11,021 nucleotides of DNA from Carex sylvatica (taxonomy: Eukaryota > Streptophyta > Magnoliopsida > Poales > Cyperaceae): the NCBI GenBank assembly GCA_964058845.1, contig CAXKVR010000922.1, forward strand, positions 1-11,021, given 5' to 3'. The notes beneath the pieces were generated by a model. That model saw nothing but the letters and a program-made list of their open reading frames with translations. It did no database searches and had not been told where the DNA came from. Positions 1 to 7,338 of the stretch are shown piece after piece. Both the position numbers and the translations under genes were made by a program. How positions within the stretch are numbered: position 1 is the stretch's first letter; every line of letters begins with the position of its first letter.

Positions 1-111
1 ACACTACTAGAGTGCTCCAAATACCATCAATTGGAGTGTTGTATTAGAGTTGTAAATGCCCCATTATCTTGCCGTATAGAGACACTACTAGAGTGCTCCA
101 AACACCATCAA

Positions 112-273
112 TTGGAGTGTTGTATTACGGTGGTTAATGCCCTATTATCTTGCTATATAGAGTCACTACTAGAGTGCTACAAATACCATCAATTGGAGTG
201 TTGTATTTGGGTTGTAGATAACCTATTATCTTGCCATATAGAAACACTACTAGAGTGCTCCAAACACCTTCAT
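112..273. repeat. Two-monomer marker module, copy 1
   Basis: The first monomer carries GCTATATAGAGTCACTACT (152-170) in place of the usual GCCATATAGAGACACTACT. The second carries GTTGTAGATA and CATATAGAAACAC. This pair of private variants travels together and recurs at 3073-3233, 4462-4623 and 5435-5596, and at 6719-6880 and 9680-9840 in the second higher-order copy. It is a relic of an older, shorter higher-order arrangement. Confidence 0.75.
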
Positions 274-594
274 TTGGAGTGTTGTATTAGGGTTGTAAAT
301 GTCCCATTATCTTGCCATCTGAAAACACTACAAGAGTGCTTCTGACACCTTTAATTGGATTGTTGTATTAGGGTTGTACATGCGCTATTATCTTGCCATC
401 TAGAGACACCACTAGAGTGCTCCAAACACCATCAAATGGAGTGTATTAGGGTTGAAAATGCCCGATTATCTTGCCATCTGGAGACACTACTCGAGTGCTC
501 TAAACACATTCAATTGGTGTGTTGTATTAAGGTTATAAATGCCCTATTATCTTGCCATATAGAGACACCACTAGAGTACTCCAAACACCTTCAA

Positions 595-731
595 TTCGAG
601 TGTTGTATTAGGATTGTAAATGACCTGTTATCTTGCCATCTGGAGACACCAAACACCTTTAATTGGAGTGTTGTAAATGCCTCTTATCTTGCCATCTGGA
701 GACACTACTCGAGTGCTCCAAACACCTTCAA
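595..731. repeat. Two consecutive shortened monomers (68 and 69 bp)
   Basis: The monomer at 595-662 lacks 13 bp between GAGACAC and CAAACACC, the segment that normally holds CTAGAG or CTCGAG. The next, 663-731, lacks 11 bp between two TTGTA copies that are 11 bp apart in normal monomers, leaving one TTGTA at 671-675, and it lacks one more base in the following CCCTATTATC segment. The pair recurs unchanged at 7202-7338. Together the two deletions remove 25 bp and shift the reading phase by one. Confidence 0.85.
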
Positions 732-1421
732 TTGGGGTGTTGTATTACGGTTATAAATGCCCTATTATCTTGCCATCTGGAGACACTACTCAAGTGCTCC
801 AAACACCTTCAATTGCAGTTTTGTACTAGGGTGGTAAATGCCCTATTGTCTTGCCATCTTGAGACACTACTAGAGTGCTACAAACACCATCAATTGGAGT
901 GTTGTATTATGTTTGTAAATGCCCTATTATCTTGCTATCTGGACACTCTACTAGAGAGTTTCAAACACCTTCAATTGGAGTTTTGCATTGGGGTTGTAAA
1001 TGTCGTGTTATTTTGCCATATAGAGAAACCACTAGAGTGCTTCAAACACCTTCAATTGGAGTGCTGTATTAGGGTTGTAAATACCCTATTTTCTTCCCAT
1101 ATCGAGACACTACTAGAGTGCTTCGAACACCTTCAATTGGAGTGTTGTATTAGGGTTGTAGATGCCTTGTTATCTTGCCTTCTGGAGACACTACTCGAAT
1201 GCTTCAAACACCTTCAATTGGAGTGTTGTATTAGAGTTGTAAATGCTCTATTATCTTGCCACATAGAGACACTACTAGAGTGCTTTAAACACCATCAATT
1301 GGAGTGTTGTGTTAGAGTTGTAAATGCCCTTATCTTGCCATTTAGAAACACTACAAGAGTGCTCCAAACACCTTCAATTGGTGTGTTGTATTATGGTTGT
1401 AAATGCCCTATTATCTTGTAA
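663..1421 (+). other. Longest open stretch, judged non-coding
   Basis: This run of 252 codons opens on TTG, not ATG, directly after an in-phase TAA (660-662). It translates the satellite monomer as a 27-residue unit rich in Leu and Cys, with LECC and LLSCH as recurring pieces. It leaves the monomer register at the 2-bp deletion near 1331, after which it reads an unrelated phase to its stop. It has no signal peptide, recognised domain, unique N or C terminus, promoter or splice context. The same stretch recurs at 7270-8028. A real repeat protein cannot be strictly excluded, but everything visible fits a monomer that happens to lack stops in one phase. Confidence 0.8.
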
Positions 1422-1704
1422 TATGGAAACACGAACTCGAGTGCTCCAAACACATTCACTTGGAGTGTTGTATTAGGCTTAGAAATGCCCTATTATCTTT
1501 CCTTCTGGAGACACTACTCGAATACTGCAAAAACACCTTCAATTGGAGTGCTGTATTTTGGTTATAAATGCCATGTTATCTTGCCATATAAAGACACCGC
1601 TAGAGTGCAGCAAACACTTTCAATTGGAGTGTTGTATTAGGGGTGTAAATGCTCTATTATCTTGCCATATCAAGACACTACTAGAGTGCTCCAAACACCT
1701 TCAA
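1056..1704. repeat. Eight-monomer segment, partner of 2272-2829
   Basis: Monomers in order carry CATATCGAG (1056), CCTTCTGGAG with CTCGAA (1137), AGAGTTGTAAATG (1218), then GCCCTTATC and CATTTAGAAACAC (1299). Next come ACACGAACTCGAG (1378), CACATTCACTTGGAG with CTTTCCTTCTGGAG (1460), TATTTTGGTTATAAATG with CCATG (1543), and ATTAGGGGTG with CATATCAAG (1624). The same ordered variants recur at 2272-2829 with one monomer fewer. Offsets are 1130 bp for the anchors at 1378 and 1460 and 1125 bp for those at 1543 and 1624. The copy in the second unit is 7663-8311. Confidence 0.8.
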
Positions 1705-2059
1705 TTGGAGTGTTGTATTAGGGTTGTAAATGCCCTGTTATCATGTCATCTGGAGACACTACTCGAGTGCTTCAAACACCATCAATTGGTGTGGTGTATT
1801 AGAGTTGCAGATACCCTATAATCTTGCCATATAGTGACATTACTAGAGTGCTCCAAACACCATCAACTGGAGTGTTGTATTAGGGTTGTAGATGCCCTGT
1901 TATCCTTCCATATGGAGACACTACTCGAGTGCTTCAAACACCATCAATTGGTGTGTTGTATTAGAGTTGTAAATACCCTATTATCTTGCCATATAGTGAC
2001 ATTACTAGGGTGCTCCAAACGCCATCAATTGGAGTGTTGTATTAGGGTTGTAGATGTTC
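1705..2059. repeat. Local two-monomer (162-bp) tandem duplication
   Basis: Sequence from about 1722 to 1897 is repeated at about 1884 to 2059 with an offset of exactly 162 bp. Shared private variants are ACTCGAGTGCTTCAAACACC followed by ATCAATTGGTGTG, ATTAGAGTTG, ATATAGTGACATTACTAG (found in only these two monomers) and GTTGTAGATG. Both copies have since gained separate substitutions. The block recurs at 8312-8666. It is probably an unequal exchange or replication slippage event younger than most monomer divergence but older than the 6607-bp duplication. Confidence 0.82.
1776..1792. repeat. Perfect 6-bp inverted repeat around the CAATTG box
   Basis: ACACCA and TGGTGT flank a five-base centre, TCAAT. 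Most monomers have CACCTTCAATTGGAGTG, which keeps only an outer AACAC/GTGTT pairing. This variant with A for T on the left and T for A on the right restores a full short dyad. The same perfect form occurs at 1938-1954 and 3305-3321, and at 8383-8399, 8545-8561 and 9912-9928 in the second unit. Whether a protein binds it is unknown. Confidence 0.6.
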
Positions 2060-2271
2060 TTTTTTCTTGCCATATATAGACACTACTAGAGTGTGCCAAA
2101 CACCTTCAATTGGTGTGTTGTATTAGGGTGGTAAATGACGTATTATCTTACCATATGGAGACACTACTATAGTGCTTCAAACACCTTTAATTGGAGAGTT
2201 GTATTAGGGGTGTAAATGCCCTATTATCTTGCCAAATAGAGACACTACTAGAGTACTCCTAACACCATCAA

Positions 2272-2829
2272 TTGGAGTGTTGTACGAGAGTTGTAAATGC
2301 CCTATTATCTTGACATATCGAGACACCACTAGAGTGCTCCAAACACCTTCAATTGGAGTGTTGTATTAGGGTTGTAAATGCCCTGTTATCTTGCCTTCTA
2401 GAGACACTACTCGAGTGCTTCAAACACCTTCAATTGGAGTGCTGTATTAGAGTTGTACCTTATCTTGCCATTTAGAAACACTACGAGAGTGCTCCAAACA
2501 CCTTCAATTCGAGTGTTGTATTATGGTTGTAAATGCCCTATTATCTTGTCATATGAAAACACGAACTCGAGTGCTACAAACACATTCACTTGGAGTGTTG
2601 TATTAGGGTTATAAATGCATTATCTTTCCTTCTGGAGACATCACTCGAGTGCTGCAAACACCTTCAATTGGAGTGTTGTATTTTGGTTATAAATGTCATG
2701 TCATCTTTCCATATAGAGATACCACTAGAGTGCTCCAGACACTTTCAATTTGAGTGTTGTATTAGGGGAGTAAATGCCCTATTATCTTGCCATATCGAGA
2801 CACTACTAGAGTGCTTCAAACACCTTCAA
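2272..2829. repeat. Seven-monomer segment, partner of 1056-1704
   Basis: This carries the same order of diagnostic variants as 1056-1704: CATATCGAG, CCTTCTAGAG with CTCGAG, AGAGTTGTA, CCTTATC with CATTTAGAAACAC, ACACGAACTCGAG, CACATTCACTTGGAG, TATTTTGGTTATAAATG and ATTAGGGGAG with CATATCGAG. Between AGAGTTGTA and CCTTATC (about 2450-2460) it has lost one monomer plus a few bases, leaving a 74-bp monomer (2434-2507). Similarity stops after about 2829. The copy in the second unit is 8879-9436. Confidence 0.8.
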
Positions 2830-3072
2830 TTGGAGTTCTTTATTAGAGTTATAAATGCCCTATTATCTTGCCATATAGAGACACCACCAGAGCGTTTCAA
2901 ACACCTTCAATTGGAGTGTTGTATTTGGCTTGTAAATGCCGTCTTACCTTACCATCTAAAGACACTACAAGAGTGCTCCAAACACCTTCAATTGGAGAGT
3001 TGTATTAGGGTTATAAATGCCCTATTATCTTGCCATATGGAGACACTTTTAGAGTGCCCCAAACACCATCAA

Positions 3073-3233
3073 TTGGAGTGTTGTATTAGGGTTGTAAATG
3101 CCATATTATCATGCTATATAGAGTCACTACTGGAGTGCTAGAAACACCATCAATTGGAGTGTTGTATTAGGATTGTAGATGCCCTATTATCTTCCATATT
3201 GAAACACTACTAGAGTGCTCCAAATACCTTCAG
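3073..3233. repeat. Two-monomer marker module, copy 2
   Basis: GCTATATAGAGTCACTACT at 3113-3131 is followed by a monomer with GTTGTAGATG and CATATTGAAACAC. The second monomer is 80 bp because one base of TTGCCATAT is missing. The stretch ATACCTTCAGTTGGTGTG that follows matches the region after the truncated module at 4271-4380, so these two are closer relatives of each other than of the other copies. Confidence 0.72.
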
Positions 3234-3876
3234 TTGGTGTGTTGTATTAGGGTTGTAAATGCCCTGTTATCTTGCTATCTAGAGACACTACTAGAGTGCT
3301 ACAAACACCATCAATTGGTGTTTTGTATTAGAGTTGTAAATGCCCTATTATCTTGCCATCTGGAAACACTACTAGAGTGTTCCAGACACCTTCAATTGGA
3401 GTGTTCTATTAGGTTTTTAAATGCCAATAATCTAGCCATCTGGAGACACTACTCGAGTGCTGCAAACACCTTCAATTGGAGAGCTGTATTAGAGTTGTAA
3501 ATGCTCTATTATCTTGCCATATAGGGACACTACTAGAGTGCTTCAAACACCATCAGTTGGAGTGTTGTATTAGGCTTGTAAATGCCCTATTACCTTGCTA
3601 TTTGGAGATACTACTAGAGTGCTCCAAACAAATTCAATTGGAGTGCTGTATTAGGGTTATAAATGCCCTATTGTGTTTCCAACTGGAGACACTACCCGAG
3701 TGCTGCAAACACTTTCAATTGGAGTGTTGTATTAGGGTTATAAATGCCATGTTATCGTGCTATATACACCACTAGAGTGCTACAGACACCATCAATTGGA
3801 GTGTTGTATTAGGCTTTTAAATGCCCTATTATCTTGCCTTATAGAAACACTACTAGAGTGCTCGAAACACCTTCAA

Positions 3877-4200
3877 TTGTAGTGTTGTATTAAGGGAGTA
3901 AATGCCCTATTATCTTGACATATCGAGACACCACTAGAGTACTTCAAACACCTTCATTTGTAGTGTTGTATTAGGGTTGCAAATGCCTTGTTATCTTGGC
4001 TTCTAGAGACACTACTCGAGTGCTTCAAACACCTTCAATTTGACTGCTGTATTAGAGTTGTAAATTCCCTATTATCTTGCCATATAGAGACACTACCAGA
4101 GTGCTTCAAACACCTTCAATTGGAGTGTTGTGTTAGGCTTGTAAATGCCACCTTACCTTGCCATCTAAAGACACTACAAGAGTGCTCCAATCACCTTCAA
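3877..4200. repeat. Four-monomer segment, partner of 5111-5434
   Basis: Diagnostic features in order are GGGAGTAAATG with CATATCGAG (3877); TTGTTATC, CTTCTAGAG and CTCGAG (3958); AGAGTTGTAAAT with CATATAGAG (4039); and GGCTTGTAAATGCC, TTACCTTGCC and ATCTAAAGAC (4120). The partner at 5111-5434 shows the same order, and all its anchors sit exactly 1234 bp further on. The copy in the second unit is 10484-10807. Confidence 0.78.
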
Positions 4201-4299
4201 TTGGAATGTTGTGTTAGGGTTGTAAATGTCTTGCCAACTGGAGACACAACTCAAGTGCTTCAAACACGATCGCTACTGGAGTGCTAGAAACACTAACAA
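4201..4299. repeat. Hybrid 99-bp monomer with out-of-register join
   Basis: This is the only monomer longer than 83 bp. It starts normally (TTGGAATGTTGTG), lacks about 9 bp around CCCTATTAT and runs through CAACTGGAGACACAACTCAAG to CAAACAC. After a CGATCG stretch (4267-4272) it goes back to CTACTGGAGTGCTAGAAACAC, a segment that should come earlier in a monomer. The part after the join matches 3125-3233. It is best read as an unequal, out-of-phase recombination joint. It recurs at 10808-10906. Confidence 0.82.
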
Positions 4300-4461
4300 T
4301 TGGAGTGTTGTATTAGGGTTGTAGATGCCCTATTATCTTGGCATATTGAAACACTACTAGAGTGCTGCAAACACCTTCAGTTGGTGTGTTGTATTAGGGT
4401 TGCAAATGCCTTGTTATCTTGCAATATGGAGACACTACTAGAGTGCTCCAAAAACCTTTCA

Positions 4462-4623
4462 TTGGAGTGTTGTGTTAGGATTGCAAATGCCCTATTTTCT
4501 TGCTATATAGAGTAACTACTGCTGTGCTACAAACACCATCAATTGGAGTGTTGTATTTGGGTTGTAGATACCCTATTATCTTGCCATGTAGAAACACTAC
4601 TAGTGTGCGCCAAACATCTTCAA
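4462..4623. repeat. Two-monomer marker module, copy 3
   Basis: GCTATATAGAGTAACTACT at 4502-4520 is followed by TTTGGGTTGTAGATACC and CATGTAGAAACAC. The TATTTGGGTTGTAGATA piece is shared with copy 1 (about 203-220), and the AGTAACT variant with copy 4. The module is 973 bp from copy 4, which is 12 monomers plus one inserted base. Confidence 0.72.
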
Positions 4624-4648
4624 TTGGTGTGTTGTATTAGAGTGGTAA

Positions 4649-5389
4649 ATGTCTTATTATCTTGCCATCTGGAGACACTACTCGAGTGCTCCAAACAGCA
4701 TTAATTGGAGTGTTGTATTTGGGGGTGTAAATGGCATGTTATCATGCAATCTGGAGACACTACTAGAGTGCCGTAAACACTTTCAATTGGAGTGTGCTAT
4801 TAGGGTTGTAAATGCCCTATTATCTTGCTATTTAGAAACACTAATAGAGTGCGCCAAACACCTTCAATTGGTGTGTTGTATTAGGATCGTAAATGTCCTA
4901 TTATCTTATCATCTGGAGACACTACTTGAGTGCTCCAAACACCTTCATTTGGAGTGTTGTATTAGGGTTATAAATGCCATGTTATCTTGTCATATAGAGA
5001 CACCACTAGAGTGCTCCAAACACCTTCAATTTGGGTGTTGTATTAGGGGAGTAAATGTCCTATTATCTTACCATATGGAGACACCACTAGAGTGCTCCAA
5101 ACACCTTCAATTGGAGTGTTGTATTAGGGGAGTAAATGCCCTATTACCTTGCCATATCAAGACAATACTAGAGGGCTCCAAACACCTTCAATTGGAGTGT
5201 TGTATTAGGGTTGTAAATGCCCTGTTATCTTTCCATCCGGAGACACTACTCGAGTGCCTCAAACACCTTCAATTGGAGTGCTGTATTAGAGTTGTAAATG
5301 CCCTATTATCTTGCCATATAGAGACACTACTAGAGTTCTTCAAACACCTTCAATTGGAGTGTTGTATTAGGCTTGTAAATGCCCTATAA
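4649..5389 (+). other. Long open stretch with an ATG, judged non-coding
   Basis: This 246-codon stretch is one of the few that opens on ATG, but the ATG lies inside the AAATGTCTTATTATC part of a monomer. The first 25 or so codons are in a different phase from the rest; a single inserted base in the run of Gs at about 4720-4725 moves it into the stop-free monomer phase. It ends at a TAA made by the CTATAACC variant (5387-5389). Nothing outside the satellite repeat is encoded. Confidence 0.78.
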
Positions 5390-5434
5390 CCTTGCCATAT
5401 GGAAAAACTACTAGACATCTTCAAACACCTTTAA
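5111..5434. repeat. Four-monomer segment, partner of 3877-4200
   Basis: The order is GGGGAGTAAATG with CATATCAAG (5111); CTGTTATC, CATCCGGAG and CTCGAG (5192); AGAGTTGTAAATG with CATATAGAG (5273); and GGCTTGTAAATGCC with ATAACCTTGCC (5354). It is collinear with 3877-4200 and has no length change. It differs by scattered substitutions, so the event is much older than the 6607-bp duplication. Confidence 0.78.
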
Positions 5435-5596
5435 TTGGGGTGTTGCATTAGGGCTGTAAACGCCCTATTATCTTGCTATATAGAGTAACTACTGGAGTGC
5501 TACAAACACTATCAATTGGAGTGTTGTATTAGGGTTGTAGATGCCCCATTATCTTGCCACATAGAAACACAACTAGAGTGCTCCAAATACCATCAA
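5435..5596. repeat. Two-monomer marker module, copy 4
   Basis: GCTATATAGAGTAACTACT at 5475-5493 is followed by GTTGTAGATGCCCC and CACATAGAAACAC. It sits directly after the 5111-5434 segment, just as the truncated module at 4271-4380 follows the 3877-4200 segment. The two modules therefore belong to the same decayed higher-order unit. Confidence 0.72.
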
Positions 5597-6243
5597 TTGG
5601 TGTGTAGTATTAGGATTGTAAATGCCGTCTTATCTTGCAATCTCGAGACACTACTAGGGTAAGCCAAACACCTTCAATTGGTGTGAAATATTAGGGTTGT
5701 AAATGCCCTATTATCTTGTCATCTGGAGACACTACTCAAGTGCTCCAAACACATTCAATTGGAGTGTTGTATTAAATTATAAAAACCCTATTATCTTTTC
5801 ATCTGGAGATACTAATAGAGTCCTACAAACACCATCAATTGGAGTGTTGTATTAGGGTTGTAGATGCCCTATTATCTTGATATATGGAGACACCACTAGA
5901 GTGCACCAAACACCTTCAATTGGAGTGTTGTATTAGGGGATTAAATGCCCTATTGTCTTGCCATATCGAGACACTACTAGAGTGCTCCAAACACCTTCAA
6001 TTAGAGTGTTGTATTAGGTTTGTACATACCCTATTATCTCGCCAAATAGAGACACTACTAGAGTGCTTCAAATACGTTCACTTGGAGTGTTGTATTAGGC
6101 TTGTAAATGCCCTCTTACTTTGCCATCTAGAGACACTACTCGAGTGCTCCAAACACCTTTAATTGGAGTGTTGTATTAGGGGTGTAAATACCCTATTATC
6201 TTTCCATATCGAGACAATACTAGACTGCTCCAAACACCATATG

Positions 6244-6315
6244 TTGGAGTGTTGTATTAGGGTTGTAAATGCTCTGTTATCTTGCCATACGGAGACACTA
6301 TTCAAACACCATCAA
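6244..6315. repeat. Shortened 72-bp monomer
   Basis: Nine bases, the segment with CTCGAG or CTAGAG plus TGC, are missing between GAGACACTA and TTCAAACACC at about 6300. The loss is in the same part of the monomer as the 13-bp loss at 595-662. It lies in the part of the unit (4415-6607) seen only once in this window. Confidence 0.8.
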
Positions 6316-6718
6316 TTGGAGTGTTGTACTAGGGTTGTATATGCCCTATTATCTTGCCAAAGAGAGACATTACTAGAGTGCTACAAACACCATCAATTGG
6401 AGTATTGTATTAGGGTTGTAGAGGCCTATTATCTTGCCATATAGAAACACTATCAGAGTGCTCCAAACACCTTCAATTGCTGTGTAGTATTAGGGTTGTA
6501 AATACCGTGTTATCTTGCCAACTGGAGACACCACTAGATGCTCCAAATACCTTCATTTGGAGTGTTGTATTGGGTTTGTAAATACCCTATTATCTTGCCA
6601 TATAGAGACACTACTAGAGTGCTCCAAATACCATCAATTGGAGTGTTGTATTAGAGTTGTAAATGCCCCATTATCTTGCCGTATAGAGACACTACTAGAG
6701 TGCTCCAAACACCATCAA

Positions 6719-6880
6719 TTGGAGTGTTGTATTACGGTGGTTAATGCCCTATTATCTTGCTATATAGAGTCACTACTAGAGTGCTACAAATACCATCAAT
6801 TGGAGTGTTGTATTTGGGTTGTAGATAACCTATTATCTTGCCATATAGAAACACTACTAGAGTGCTCCAAACACCTTCAT
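6719..6880. repeat. Two-monomer marker module, second-unit copy of 112-273
   Basis: This is identical to 112-273 by direct reading, including the AGTCACT and GTAGATAACC variants. It is listed so that the second unit is annotated; it adds no independent evidence. Confidence 0.75.
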
Positions 6881-7201
6881 TTGGAGTGTTGTATTAGGGT
6901 TGTAAATGTCCCATTATCTTGCCATCTGAAAACACTACAAGAGTGCTTCTGACACCTTTAATTGGATTGTTGTATTAGGGTTGTACATGCGCTATTATCT
7001 TGCCATCTAGAGACACCACTAGAGTGCTCCAAACACCATCAAATGGAGTGTATTAGGGTTGAAAATGCCCGATTATCTTGCCATCTGGAGACACTACTCG
7101 AGTGCTCTAAACACATTCAATTGGTGTGTTGTATTAAGGTTATAAATGCCCTATTATCTTGCCATATAGAGACACCACTAGAGTACTCCAAACACCTTCA
7201 A

Positions 7202-7338
7202 TTCGAGTGTTGTATTAGGATTGTAAATGACCTGTTATCTTGCCATCTGGAGACACCAAACACCTTTAATTGGAGTGTTGTAAATGCCTCTTATCTTGCC
7301 ATCTGGAGACACTACTCGAGTGCTCCAAACACCTTCAA
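7202..7338. repeat. Two shortened monomers, second-unit copy of 595-731
   Basis: The 68-bp and 69-bp monomers recur with both deletions at the same bases. Such rare deletions shared at a 6607-bp offset are strong evidence that the second unit is a direct copy, not an independently evolved stretch. Confidence 0.85.

Larger units (their letters stand above)
1..6607. repeat. Higher-order repeat unit, complete copy (82 monomers)
   Basis: This is one full period of the 6607-bp higher-order unit; its first base is arbitrary because the window simply starts there. It contains 82 monomers (82 x 81 = 6642, less a net 35 bp of indels, which gives exactly 6607). The join from 6607 to 6608 keeps the monomer phase, so the unit closes on itself without a scar. 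Monomers inside the unit differ from each other by many substitutions, whereas the unit and its neighbour look identical. The unit length is one more than a multiple of three. Confidence 0.93.

Noticed and set aside
875..1072. Open stretch in a second forward phase (65 codons) overlapping the longer one.
   Set aside because: It is another phase of the same monomers with a GTG opening, and has no support as a gene.
1430..1470. ACACGAACTCGAG at 1431 and 2561 considered as a transposon end or attachment site.
   Set aside because: It is a one-base insertion variant of the normal ACACTACTCGAG, shared by two duplicated monomers. There is no target duplication or inserted element.
4267..4272. CGATCG considered as the edge of a mobile insertion.
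   Set aside because: Both sides are ordinary monomer sequence and nothing foreign lies between them. It fits a recombination joint.
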